From Bacteroidota bacterium (GTDB taxonomy: Bacteria > Bacteroidota > Bacteroidia > Flavobacteriales_D > Crocinitomicaceae), in assembly GCA_024280295.1 (NCBI GenBank), contig JAJRQK010000021.1, positions 1 to 64,000 of the forward strand: a stretch of DNA of 64,000 nt, read 5' to 3'. Numbering within the stretch: the first letter of the stretch is position 1; every line of letters begins with the position of its first letter. Position numbers and translations under genes: made by a program. Shown here piece after piece: positions 28,926-37,367 of the stretch. The notes under the pieces are model-generated. The model worked only from the letters and a program-made list of their open reading frames with translations. It was not told the origin of the DNA and ran no database searches.

Positions 28926-28986
28926 TTTTTTACGTCGGTAAATTTCTCTAAATTTGGCTATTACTATATAATCTAATTGATTGACT

Positions 28987-29481
28987 ATGTACAAAAAAGC
29001 ACTCTATACAACTACAACGTTATTCTTCGCTTTCTTGGTTTTAAGCCTCACCTATTCATGTAAGAAGTCGTGTGTAATCGAAACTATAGATATTTCATCA
29101 GGAACAATAAATGAAAGTATCTCTTTATTTCCTTCTTCAGGAGGAATGACAGGATCAATGCAAGGGGTTTACCATATTACATCAGTGCATAATTTCGCGA
29201 CAAACTTTGAAATGAGCCTTGATAATGGGGTTACTAAAATTCCTATAGACTATTCATCTTACAGTATTCTTTGTTTCCCAATGATTGTGAATTGTGAAGT
29301 TTCATTTGATCGTGAAGTTTCTGTGAACGACATACTAGGCACAGCAACTTATAGAATTCGTGCATTCCAGTGTAAAAATGCAAAATGTGATGAAAAACGA
29401 TCTGTTGAGAATTATGTAATTGTTCCTGCTATTCCTGCATCTTATGCTATCATATACGATGTAGATATTATTGAAAGCTAG
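28987..29481 (+). CDS. Lipoprotein of the VPAIP family, function unknown
   Basis: A 164-residue lipoprotein (lipobox LTYSCKK). The mature part contains IDYSSYSILCFPMIVNCEV, cysteines in FQCKNAKCDEK and then YVIVPAIPASYAIIYDVD near the end. This shares the order YSIL, C, C, VPAIPxxY with the secreted protein at 18172-18642. A TTG two codons earlier (28981) is a less likely start. It stands alone between lptB and a clear terminator at 29503-29532. No named family recognised. Confidence 0.7.
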   Translation: MYKKALYTTTTLFFAFLVLSLTYSCKKSCVIETIDISSGTINESISLFPSSGGMTGSMQGVYHITSVHNFATNFEMSLDNGVTKIPIDYSSYSILCFPMIVNCEVSFDREVSVNDILGTATYRIRAFQCKNAKCDEKRSVENYVIVPAIPASYAIIYDVDIIES

Positions 29482-29502
29482 AAAGTAAATAACTTAATTG
29501 TA

Positions 29503-29532
29503 AAACCGTCATTAAGTAATGGCGGTTTTTTT
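29503..29532 (+). terminator. Rho-independent terminator after the VPAIP lipoprotein gene
   Basis: Arms AAACCGTCATT and AATGGCGGTTT (one G-T pair) around AAGT, running into a seven-T tract, 21 bases after the stop codon. Confidence 0.9.
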
Positions 29533-29576
29533 ATGCTCTATTATTTCATTGTCTCTCAATCAAAAAGTTTAAGCAT

Positions 29577-29605
29577 AAAAAAAGACCACCCTTAAAGGTG
29601 ATCTT
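29577..29605 (-). terminator. Rho-independent terminator of the 49-residue lipoprotein gene
   Basis: On the minus strand AAGATCACC / GGTGGTCTT arms with one wobble pair, followed by seven T residues. It begins 22 bases after the stop at 29628. It faces the plus-strand terminator at 29503-29532 between the convergent genes. Confidence 0.85.
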
Positions 29606-29627
29606 GTAAAATAGTTGGAGATGCTAT

Positions 29628-29777
29628 TTACGAAGGAATGTTCATGTTATCTACTTGGTTAGAAGTAGCGTTTGAGTTTCCGTACGCATCACAATGTCCT
29701 CCTTTTGATGATCCACATGCAGCCAATAGTGCTGTGAACATCAAACCTGTTAGTGCTAAAGCCAATACTCTTTTCAT
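29628..29777 (-). CDS. 49-residue lipoprotein
   Basis: A short gene: ATG at 29777, TAA at 29628. The product starts MKRVLALALTGLMFTALLAA and has lipid-attachment C21 in LAACGSSKGG, then HCDAYGNSNATSNQ and a short tail to NIPS. Tiny lipoproteins with the GSSKGG.CDAYG pattern occur widely in flavobacteria, from memory, without a known role. The mature peptide is only ~29 residues. A dedicated terminator directly after it supports a real, separately transcribed gene. Confidence 0.8.
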   Translation of the reverse strand: MKRVLALALTGLMFTALLAACGSSKGGHCDAYGNSNATSNQVDNMNIPS

Positions 29778-29905
29778 GGTTGTCTGATTTTAATTAATAT
29801 AAGGTTCTACTTTGTTGTTGCTTATTCAATATAACGACAAAATTACGATAAATTACACGATAACAGAAAATTTATTTTTCCACAATGACATGGTTATTCT
29901 ATGAA

Positions 29906-29929
29906 ATAACGTAATTTTCACTACGTTAT
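29906..29929. repeat. Perfect inverted repeat before the Omp85-like gene
   Basis: ATAACGTA (29906-29913), eight bases, TACGTTAT (29922-29929), ending eight bases before the ATG at 29938. It could be an operator for a dimeric regulator or a hairpin covering the start region. Confidence 0.5.
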
Positions 29930-29937
29930 AAACACTG

Positions 29938-31632
29938 ATGCGCTCACTCTGTTTGATTTTCATAGTATTATTCGCCCTCTCATCGAAGGCGCAAAAAAAA
30001 ATTCATCTTAACTATCAAGAAGGAGGTTACGAACACTATATCAAGCATCCAAAGACAGATTTCAAGGATAGTGTTGCACTAATTAGCTATGTCAGAGCAC
30101 TTCAAATCGATGCTGTTTCAAATGGTTTCCTCCTCGCTTCAATTGATGAATTAATCGTTGAATTCAATACAGCTACTTTAAATTTTCAAGCTGGTCCAAA
30201 ATTTGAATCTGCATTGCTCAACATTAAATTCGAGGATTTACGTTTTTTACGCAAAAACTCCTCGGTAAACGAACGCTTACTGGCAAATTTACCCTTCACT
30301 CCAAAGGCATTAGCTCAAACATTAAACAAAATTCAATCTACTTTTTTAAATAACGGGTATCCATTCGTCTCGTTACAATTAAAAGAGGTCACCTTTGTGA
30401 ATGATAATCTTGAGGCCGAACTTATAATTAACCGTGGTCCACAGTATTATTGGTCGAAACTGCATGTTAAAGGAGATTCTTCAATCGCACTAAACTATGT
30501 GTCAAGTTTGATCGATGTTAAAGTTGGTGATTATTACAAAGAAGACTTCCTCGCTAAAATATCAGGTAGAATACAACAGGTTCCATTCATTCAAGAAATC
30601 AAGCCACACGAAATTCTATTTACTAAAGAAGGCGTAGAACTCTTCCTTTACCTAAAAAGCAATCCGATTAGTTCAGTGAATGGTGTTATTGGTCTCCAGC
30701 CAAATCCTTTGACAACTAAACTTTCCGTTACTGGAGAAATCAACTTAAAGCTACTAAACTTACTCAAAAAGGGGGAATTACTCGATTTACGATGGCAGAG
30801 TATTCGCGATCAGACACAATCACTAAAAGCACGACTCAATTATCCATTCTTGTTCAAATCAGATTTTGGAATAGATGCAAGTTTTAATCTATACAAGCGT
30901 GATACATCATTCCTTGAGCTGAAATCAACAGTTGGAATTCAATATTTTATGAACCATGGAAGTTACTTAAAAGCATTTTATCAGAACATAGCATCAAGTG
31001 TTCTTTCTGGCGGACAAAACAATCCTCTATTTAACAAATTAGGTAGTACCGCTTCAAATAATTATGGGTTATCCTACGTTCGTAGAAGAGTTGATTATTT
31101 GCCAAACCCATCAAAAGGATCAATCATCTCTATTACAGGCAGTGCTGGATCACGTAAATCGACACTAAGTGATACCTCTCAAACAATAATTTCCATTGTT
31201 TACCGTGGTGAAGTAACCTTAGAATATTTCATTCCAATTGCAAAACGACATGTGATCCGTCTGTCAAATCACGCAGAATTCTACTCAGCTGATGAAATTT
31301 TCGAAAACGAACTTTACCGATTTGGAGGGTTGATCAATCAACGTGGCTTTAATGAAGATGAACTCCTAGCAACGACATTAAATACGAGCACCATTGAATA
31401 TCGTTATCTACTCGATAGGAACTCCCATGTTTTCGCCTTTTATGATCAAACATGGTATGAAAATAACACTCTAAAATATTTCAACGATCAACCTTTTGGT
31501 TTTGGGCTTGGATTCGCGTTTAGTACAAATCTCGGAGTTTTTTCTATCTCTTATGCACTGGGAAAACAACTCGATAACACTATTCAGCTGAATAATAGCA
31601 AAGTTCATTTTGGATATATTGCTTACTTTTAA
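29938..31632 (+). CDS. Omp85/BamA-superfamily outer-membrane protein
   Basis: A 564-residue protein with a signal peptide ending SSKAQ. Residues ~20-240 hold POTRA-like modules (for example QTLNKIQSTFLNNGYPFVSL, ISGRIQQVPFIQEI) and the rest is a barrel ending HFGYIAYF. The barrel contains RGFNEDELLATT (near 480), equivalent to the conserved loop-6 (V)RG[FY] motif of BamA/TamA/FhaC. It is shorter than BamA, so a TamA- or D15-like transport or assembly role is more likely than the essential assembly factor. rmuC follows after three bases. Substrate unknown. Confidence 0.82.
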   Translation: MRSLCLIFIVLFALSSKAQKKIHLNYQEGGYEHYIKHPKTDFKDSVALISYVRALQIDAVSNGFLLASIDELIVEFNTATLNFQAGPKFESALLNIKFEDLRFLRKNSSVNERLLANLPFTPKALAQTLNKIQSTFLNNGYPFVSLQLKEVTFVNDNLEAELIINRGPQYYWSKLHVKGDSSIALNYVSSLIDVKVGDYYKEDFLAKISGRIQQVPFIQEIKPHEILFTKEGVELFLYLKSNPISSVNGVIGLQPNPLTTKLSVTGEINLKLLNLLKKGELLDLRWQSIRDQTQSLKARLNYPFLFKSDFGIDASFNLYKRDTSFLELKSTVGIQYFMNHGSYLKAFYQNIASSVLSGGQNNPLFNKLGSTASNNYGLSYVRRRVDYLPNPSKGSIISITGSAGSRKSTLSDTSQTIISIVYRGEVTLEYFIPIAKRHVIRLSNHAEFYSADEIFENELYRFGGLINQRGFNEDELLATTLNTSTIEYRYLLDRNSHVFAFYDQTWYENNTLKYFNDQPFGFGLGFAFSTNLGVFSISYALGKQLDNTIQLNNSKVHFGYIAYF

Positions 31633-31635
31633 GCT

Positions 31636-32967
31636 ATGTCGTACATCTTACTTCTTATTGGCTTAATTTCGGGTGGAATTATTGGTTTTTTCCTTAACCA
31701 GCGATCTCAATTTCAAAAAATTAAAGGAATAGAAAAAATTTCTGATGAAATGCGCATTGAAGTAGCAACCTTAACTAATTCAGTAGTGCGTTCTAACGAA
31801 GATTTGACAACAACAAAAGTCGAATTGAATACCAGCAGAGATAGACATCAAGAGCAACTGAAACAGGCAATAGAGTGGAAAAGTAAATACGATGCGCTTG
31901 AATCGAAAATTGAAACGCAAGAAAAAGAATTATCATCGTTACAAGAAAAATTCACAAAAGAGTTTGAACTCGTTGCCGCCAAAATTCTCGATGAGAAAAG
32001 TACCAAATTTACAGAGCAGAACAAAAAGAATATTGATGCAATTTTAAGCCCGCTGAAAGAAAAAATTGGTGAATTTCAGAAAAAAGTAGAAGATAACAAC
32101 GAGAAAAGTATAGAACGTGCAGCAACAATGGATAAGCACCTCACAATGCTTCGTGAATTGAATCAAGAGATTACCCAAGAAACGAAAAGCCTAACTTCAG
32201 CATTGCGAGGAGATTCAAAAACTCAAGGAAATTGGGGAGAAATGCAATTGGAACTCATCCTTGAGAAAGCCGGCTTAACTAAAGAGATTCATTATTCGAA
32301 AGAGACTAATCTAAAAACTGAAGATGGATCCAATCAACGACTTGATTATATCATCAATCTACCTGATGGGAAAAATTTAATTATCGACTCCAAAGTTTCA
32401 CTGACGGCTTACAGTTATTACAGTGATAGCGAAGATCTAGATCAGCGCGAATCTTATTTGAATCAGCATATTACAAGTGTCAATGGACATATCAAGCTAC
32501 TCAGTGGTAAAGACTATCAAAAGCTTTACGGCATCAATTCACCAGATTATGTGATCATGTTTGTTGCCAATGAACCGGCACTTACACTAGCATTGAAAGA
32601 AGATCAAGGACTATTTGAAAAAGCACTAGACAAAAATGTAGTTCTTGTATCAACATCAACATTATTGGCAACTTTAAGGACAATCTCTTACATTTGGAAG
32701 CAAGATCTTCAGAATAAGAATGCAGAGGAAATAGCACGCCAGGCAGCATCTTTATATTCTAAATTCGTCAGTTTTTCGGAAGATTTAATCAAACTGGGAA
32801 GTCAGTTAAAAACAGTAACTGGGACGTATGAAGAATCTATGAAGAAATTATCATCTGGAAAAGATAACCTCGTCAGGAAAACCGAAAGATTGAAAGAGTT
32901 GGGTGTGAATCCATCCAAGACAATCAACCAAAAATTAATTGATCGATCTGATTCGGAATTAGAATAA
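31636..32967 (+). CDS. rmuC: DNA recombination protein RmuC
   Basis: A 443-residue protein with an N-terminal membrane segment (YILLLIGLISGGIIGFFL), a long coiled coil (~35-190, rich in E, K and Q) and the RmuC nuclease-like core: LRGDSKTQGNWGEMQLELIL, LDYIINLPDGKNLIIDSKVS (D and K of the PD-D/ExK-type fold), YVIMFVANEPALTLA and LLATLRTISYIWKQ. RmuC limits inversions at short repeats in E. coli. It follows the Omp85-like gene by three bases, an odd pairing that may be only co-transcription. Confidence 0.93.
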   Translation: MSYILLLIGLISGGIIGFFLNQRSQFQKIKGIEKISDEMRIEVATLTNSVVRSNEDLTTTKVELNTSRDRHQEQLKQAIEWKSKYDALESKIETQEKELSSLQEKFTKEFELVAAKILDEKSTKFTEQNKKNIDAILSPLKEKIGEFQKKVEDNNEKSIERAATMDKHLTMLRELNQEITQETKSLTSALRGDSKTQGNWGEMQLELILEKAGLTKEIHYSKETNLKTEDGSNQRLDYIINLPDGKNLIIDSKVSLTAYSYYSDSEDLDQRESYLNQHITSVNGHIKLLSGKDYQKLYGINSPDYVIMFVANEPALTLALKEDQGLFEKALDKNVVLVSTSTLLATLRTISYIWKQDLQNKNAEEIARQAASLYSKFVSFSEDLIKLGSQLKTVTGTYEESMKKLSSGKDNLVRKTERLKELGVNPSKTINQKLIDRSDSELE

Positions 32968-33012
32968 TAGATCAAAGCTAATTGACAAAAACAAAAAATC
33001 ACTTAACTACAA

Positions 33013-33780
33013 CTACTTGCGCTTTTCTTGGATTACTCCTCGAATCTCTTTCATAAAATCAGAAGCATATACAAAATTTAGAATTTCTTTATTGTCAGTA
33101 GTGATAATTGATTTACGATCACCTTTCCACCAACCTTTCCCTTCGTGAATAAATAAAATAGTATCACCAATCTCAATTACAGAATTCATGTCGTGGGTAA
33201 TCACAACAGTTGTCATATCATATTCGTACGTGATTTCTCTAATCAAATTATCGATAACGATGGCTGTTTTCGGATCTAGTCCAGAATTCGGTTCATCACA
33301 GAACAGATACTTAGGATTCATAGAAATTGCACGGGCAATTGCAACACGTTTTTGCATTCCCCCAGAACATTCGGCAGGAAAGAGATTGTTATTTCCATTA
33401 AGATTAACTCGATCCAAACAAAAATTCACACGGTCAAGTTTCTCGTTCTTTGTCATTTTAGTGAACATCGTTAATGGGAACATCACGTTTTCTTCAACAG
33501 TTAACGAATCAAATAGTGCCGAACCTTGAAAAAGCATTCCTAATTCCGTTCTGACTTCTTTTCGATCTTTTCGATCCATTTTGGTGAAATCCCTTCCATC
33601 ATAATCAATTGATCCAGTATCTGGTTCATGTAAGCCGACGATACATTTTGCAAGTACGGATTTACCTTGGCCAGATTGACCAATGATTAAGTTCACCTTT
33701 CCGGTTTCAAAGCGTACATCGATGTCGTGCAAAATTTTCGCTTCACCGAATGACTTATTCAGCCCCTTTACCTCAATCAT
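33013..33780 (-). CDS. mlaF: MlaF-like ABC transporter ATP-binding protein
   Basis: A 255-residue ATPase: Walker A GQSGQGKSVLAKCI, signature ECSGGMQKRVAIARA, Walker B YLFCDEPNSGLDP and H-loop VITHDMNSV. The GQSGxGKSV wording and GGMxKRV signature are typical of MlaF/Ttg2A, which moves phospholipids to keep outer-membrane asymmetry. It overlaps the MlaE-like permease gene by four bases. The MCE-domain partner (MlaD) is not adjacent. Confidence 0.92.
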   Translation of the reverse strand: MIEVKGLNKSFGEAKILHDIDVRFETGKVNLIIGQSGQGKSVLAKCIVGLHEPDTGSIDYDGRDFTKMDRKDRKEVRTELGMLFQGSALFDSLTVEENVMFPLTMFTKMTKNEKLDRVNFCLDRVNLNGNNNLFPAECSGGMQKRVAIARAISMNPKYLFCDEPNSGLDPKTAIVIDNLIREITYEYDMTTVVITHDMNSVIEIGDTILFIHEGKGWWKGDRKSIITTDNKEILNFVYASDFMKEIRGVIQEKRK

Positions 33781-34520
33781 AACAAGATCATTTGAGTGAG
33801 TAAGAAGTTAGCAATAAGAATTCCAACAGATGCCATTACCACTGATCGAGTTGCAGATTTACCAACATCCAACGATCCCCCTTTAGTGTAATAACCATAA
33901 TAAGATGAAATTGAGACAATTAGAAAGGCAAAGACAATTGTTTTTGCAAGTGCATACCAGATATTCCCAATGACAAAGAAAGAACGTAATCCAACGAGAT
34001 AGGTTTCTGTTGAACTCAATCCTGAGAGAACAAGTGACAGCCATCCACCAACAAGACTTAGTCCCATTGAGAAAATTATAAGAACTGGAAAGAAGATAAT
34101 TGCCCCCAATATTTTCGGTAAAATTAAGTGAGTTAAGCTATTGATTCCCATAACCTCAAGTGCATCAATCTGTTCGGTGGTCTTCATTGTTCCAATTTCA
34201 GAAGCAATATTTGACCCCACTTTACCAGCGAGGATTAATGAGATAATTGTTGGCGAAAATTCAAGAATGGTACTTGATCGAGTGATGTAACCAATAGTAT
34301 ATTCAGGAAGTAACGGCGATGTCATATTTGCAGCAGTTTGAAGGGCAATAACTCCTCCCATGAAGACAGACATCAATGCCACAATAGGAATTGAGCTAAT
34401 CCCTATTGAATTAATTTCATCAAAAAGTCGTTTACGAAAAACGCCCCATTTCTCAGGACGAGAGAAAACCATCCAAAGCATGGCCATGTACTTTCCAATA
34501 TTTCGTAGGATGCTTAACAC
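33777..34520 (-). CDS. mlaE: MlaE-like ABC transporter permease
   Basis: A 247-residue inner-membrane permease of the MlaE/TGD1 family, with about five to six helices. Diagnostic stretches: ISSIPIVALMSVFMGGVIALQ, SPTIISLILAGKVGSNIASE and IGTMKTTEQIDALEVMGINS, the cytoplasmic loop that meets the ATPase. It is translated just ahead of mlaF (ATGA-type overlap). A promoter candidate lies at 34528-34557, seven bases before the start. Confidence 0.93.
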   Translation of the reverse strand: MLSILRNIGKYMAMLWMVFSRPEKWGVFRKRLFDEINSIGISSIPIVALMSVFMGGVIALQTAANMTSPLLPEYTIGYITRSSTILEFSPTIISLILAGKVGSNIASEIGTMKTTEQIDALEVMGINSLTHLILPKILGAIIFFPVLIIFSMGLSLVGGWLSLVLSGLSSTETYLVGLRSFFVIGNIWYALAKTIVFAFLIVSISSYYGYYTKGGSLDVGKSATRSVVMASVGILIANFLLTQMILL

Positions 34521-34527
34521 TTGAGTG

Positions 34528-34557
34528 CTAAAATAGCGGTAATTTTTGTCTCAGCAA
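34528..34557 (-). promoter_or_regulatory. Promoter candidate for mlaEF
   Basis: On the minus strand TTG, 19 bases, TATTTTAG (one mismatch to TAnnTTTG), ending seven bases before the mlaE ATG, so the transcript would be nearly leaderless. Confidence 0.5.
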
Positions 34558-34615
34558 TTTATTCGATTCGATTTCATGCTTCCGCATTAATTATTCGTTA
34601 ATTTTAACCCGATAT

Positions 34616-35245
34616 ATGCTCTCAAAAAAGGAACAATACCGTAAAATTATAGAACGCTATCTTCCCTCGGAGTTCATCGATATGATTCTTGATCTTCTCG
34701 ACAATCATGCTGTTGTTTTTCGAGTAGTTAAACCAAGAAAAACCAAATTAGGGGACTTTCGTTGGAAGAATAATGATAGTAAACAGCAAATAACAATTAA
34801 TGGAGATCTGAATCCTTATTCTTTTTTAGTGACGACTCTACATGAATTTGCACATCTCATCACCTTCAATAAATTCGGGCATAGAGTCTCAGCTCATGGT
34901 GCAGAGTGGAAATCTGAGTTCACTAAATTGCTCTTGCCAGCTATTGATAGCAATTGGTTGCCCATTGAACTGTCCGATGCACTCACCACATCTATCGTGC
35001 GAATGAAAGCATCATCTTGCACTGATATTCAATTGCAACGTGTCCTGCTTTCGTACAATTCCCAGGATGAAGAATTGATCACTCTCGAATCTTTAGAGAA
35101 AAACAGTATTTTTGCGCTCAATGGGCGAATCTTCCAAAAAGGTTTATTGAGAAGGACACGGTTTTTATGTACTGAAGTTAAGTCGAAGAAACAATTCCTT
35201 GTCAATGCACTTGCCCATGTAGAACTGATAGACAATGAAAAATAA
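34616..35245 (+). CDS. SprT-like zinc metalloprotease-fold protein
   Basis: A 209-residue protein with the zinc site H76-E77-F-A-H80 (LVTTLHEFAHLITF) and a third ligand near H95 in SAHGAEWKSEF, matching the SprT/SPRTN fold. The C-terminal part (ALNGRIFQKGLLRRTRFLC, KQFLVNALAHVELI) resembles the SprT zinc-ribbon region, although only one cysteine of the expected set is seen there. Eukaryotic SPRTN cleaves DNA-protein crosslinks; bacterial function is unproven. manC overlaps its end by 11 bases. Confidence 0.83.
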   Translation: MLSKKEQYRKIIERYLPSEFIDMILDLLDNHAVVFRVVKPRKTKLGDFRWKNNDSKQQITINGDLNPYSFLVTTLHEFAHLITFNKFGHRVSAHGAEWKSEFTKLLLPAIDSNWLPIELSDALTTSIVRMKASSCTDIQLQRVLLSYNSQDEELITLESLEKNSIFALNGRIFQKGLLRRTRFLCTEVKSKKQFLVNALAHVELIDNEK

Positions 35246-36305
35246 TTATAGCATGATAATGGCAGGTGGAATCGGAAGTAGATTCTGGCCAATGTCAACC
35301 CCACAAAGACCCAAACAATTCTTAGACGTACTTGGAATAGGGAAATCACTTTTACAGATGACATTTGAGCGTCTACAAAACATCTCCCCAACAGAAAACA
35401 TCTATATTTTAACGAATATGGATTACAAAGAAATGGTTCTTGAACAATTACCAGAATTAACACCTGATCAAGTTCTCACAGAACCAGAAAGAAAGAATAC
35501 TGCTCCATGTATCGCTTACGCAGCAGCTAAGATACATGCATTAAATCCAGATGCGAACCTGATTATTTCTCCAGCAGATCATTTAATCATACAACAAGAC
35601 AATTTCAAAGCAAGTATCGATGCAGCAATAAGGTCAGCAGAGAAAGGTAGAATTGCAACAATTGGAATTCAGCCAACGCGACCCGACACAGGTTATGGAT
35701 ATATTGAGTTTGATAAATCACAAGACCTCGCTCCAAATGCAGTTTTTCCTGTTCAGCAATTTCGGGAAAAACCAGATTTAGAAACAGCAAAAGAATTTGT
35801 TGCGGCTGGAAATTTCTATTGGAACTCTGGAATTTTCATCTGGAAATCCAAGACTGTAATTGCAGCACTCAAAGAATTTCAAAAAGAATTGTATGGACTT
35901 TTCTGCCAAGATTTATCGGCTTACAATACTGATAATGAGCAAGCTTTTGTAAATCATTGCTTCGCGAAATGTGAAGATATTTCGATTGATTTTGCGGTAA
36001 TGGAACATGCAACCAACATTGATCTCGTTCTCTCTAATTTTGATTGGTCAGATCTAGGAACTTGGGGAAGTTTGGATACTCACCTAGATAAAGATGCTAA
36101 TAACAATGCTAGAATTGGGAACAATACTCACTTGTTCAACACTAAAAACTGCATCGTGAATATTGATGGAAACAAAACTGCATTGATTGACGGTCTTGAG
36201 GACTATATTGTAATTCAATCTGATGATAAGTTGATGATTCTTCGAAAAGAAAACGAGCAGGAACTCAAGAAATACTTGCAAGAACTTAATTCAATTAAAG
36301 CCTGA
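35235..36305 (+). CDS. manC: Mannose-1-phosphate guanylyltransferase
   Basis: A 356-residue cytoplasmic nucleotidyltransferase making GDP-mannose for polysaccharide or glycoprotein synthesis. The GTP-binding opening MIMAGGIGSRFWPMSTPQRP and KQFLDVLG, the stretch TEPERKNTAPCIAYAAAKI, SPADHLI, FREKPDLETAKEF, NSGIFIWKS and FDWSDLGTWGSL are all present. The C-terminal cupin isomerase half found in bifunctional enzymes is missing, so it is the single-function form. It overlaps the SprT-like gene by 11 bases. Confidence 0.95.
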   Translation: MKNNYSMIMAGGIGSRFWPMSTPQRPKQFLDVLGIGKSLLQMTFERLQNISPTENIYILTNMDYKEMVLEQLPELTPDQVLTEPERKNTAPCIAYAAAKIHALNPDANLIISPADHLIIQQDNFKASIDAAIRSAEKGRIATIGIQPTRPDTGYGYIEFDKSQDLAPNAVFPVQQFREKPDLETAKEFVAAGNFYWNSGIFIWKSKTVIAALKEFQKELYGLFCQDLSAYNTDNEQAFVNHCFAKCEDISIDFAVMEHATNIDLVLSNFDWSDLGTWGSLDTHLDKDANNNARIGNNTHLFNTKNCIVNIDGNKTALIDGLEDYIVIQSDDKLMILRKENEQELKKYLQELNSIKA

Positions 36306-36455
36306 TATTGGGAATTATTTTTTGGCGAGACGAATCAGAATAGAGCATCATTGCCTAAAAAAAAGCAAGTCCCCACGAGTTGACCAAGAATATTAGCACT
36401 TCTAGGAGGAAGAGTAATTTTCTTTATGTACGATCAATCCATGGAGATTAAGCTC

Positions 36456-36486
36456 AAAAAATATAGAAGTGTCTAATGAAAGACAC
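36456..36486 (-). terminator. Possible terminator of the plug-only gene
   Basis: Minus-strand hairpin with arms GTGTCT/AGACAC and a six-base loop, then a mixed A/T stretch with a six-T run. It lies about 20 bases after the stop. Weak but well placed. Confidence 0.4.
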
Positions 36487-36506
36487 CTCTATGTAAGAGA
36501 CGATAA

Positions 36507-37244
36507 CTATCTCAAACCTTTTCTTATCTGATCCGCTTCCCATGATCGGTATAGATCGAAGTAACTTTTTGATTCCATTACAACCACACCGCCAAGAGTA
36601 TCGCCATATTTAGCAGGTAAACCTCCAGCGTAAACCATCATTCTTCCAATAGATGCCCCAGGAACAGATCCAGCGTTACGTGTTTTCACACCATCGATCA
36701 TGTAAATCATATCTCCTTTTCTTGCACCTCGGAAGACCAAGGACCCATCAGCGGTTTGTTGTACATTTGATGATATTGACGCTATCATTCCTTTAATATC
36801 AAACTTCATAGGCGATTTATCAATCTCTTTTGCTGAAATAGATGCAACAGGAAGATTCCCATCAATTAACTTGATTTCATTTGGGTCATACGCTCTTACT
36901 TCCACTCCACCTATTTCAATATATGATGACGTATAAAAAGCGATGTCCCCCGTGTTATGAAACCCATCCATTGGTACATCCACAATGATATTATTCATTG
37001 TGTCCTGTTGATATCTGATTTCCATGATATACATTCCAGCGGGAATTGCTGTAATTTTAAATCTCCCATCGATATCAACTCGTGCACGATATTTTGTCCC
37101 CATAGATTCAATCGAAACTACCGCATCCACTGCTGGGCTCTTTGTTCCATTTTCATAAACATTCCCTATTACTTCTCCTAAAGATTGCTGTGACATCGCT
37201 TGTCCAGTTAATAGAAGTGCGATCATAACTAGTGCATTTTTCAT
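36507..37244 (-). CDS. TonB-plug-domain protein without a barrel
   Basis: A 245-residue secreted protein. Signal peptide (MKNALVMIALLLTGQAMSQQ), a CarboxypepD_reg-like domain (~25-105: GEVIGNVYENGTKSPAVDAV, RVDIDGRFKITAIPAG), then a TonB-dependent-receptor plug (~135-225: IKGMIASISSNVQQTADGSL, FRGARKGDMIYMIDGVKTR, GLPAKYGDTLGGVVVMESK). This is exactly the N-terminal half of SusC-like receptors, but the gene ends 20 residues after the plug, and no barrel remains in the 200 bases downstream. The frame opens at 37319; the ATG at 37244 fits the signal peptide. A role as a partner of other envelope proteins is inference. Confidence 0.82.
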   Translation of the reverse strand: MKNALVMIALLLTGQAMSQQSLGEVIGNVYENGTKSPAVDAVVSIESMGTKYRARVDIDGRFKITAIPAGMYIMEIRYQQDTMNNIIVDVPMDGFHNTGDIAFYTSSYIEIGGVEVRAYDPNEIKLIDGNLPVASISAKEIDKSPMKFDIKGMIASISSNVQQTADGSLVFRGARKGDMIYMIDGVKTRNAGSVPGASIGRMMVYAGGLPAKYGDTLGGVVVMESKSYFDLYRSWEADQIRKGLR

Positions 37245-37317
37245 CTTCTTAAATTTTAAGTTCTTAATTGTTTCTCTAGTAAGATGCACCGATTGAAATA
37301 ATTCCATAAAATGAAAC

Positions 37318-37350
37318 AAAAAAAGTCCCGACTCATTGAATCGGGACTTT
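37318..37350 (-). terminator. Rho-independent terminator of fabD
   Basis: Perfect ten-base arms (AAAGTCCCGA and TCGGGACTTT) around a nine-base loop, followed on the minus strand by seven T residues; 17 bases after the fabD stop. Confidence 0.92.
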
Positions 37351-37367
37351 GATATAAGTATGATAGA

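Noticed and set aside
29506-29605. Small RNA between the two facing terminators
   Set aside because: The space is fully explained by two convergent terminators with no promoter-like box between them.
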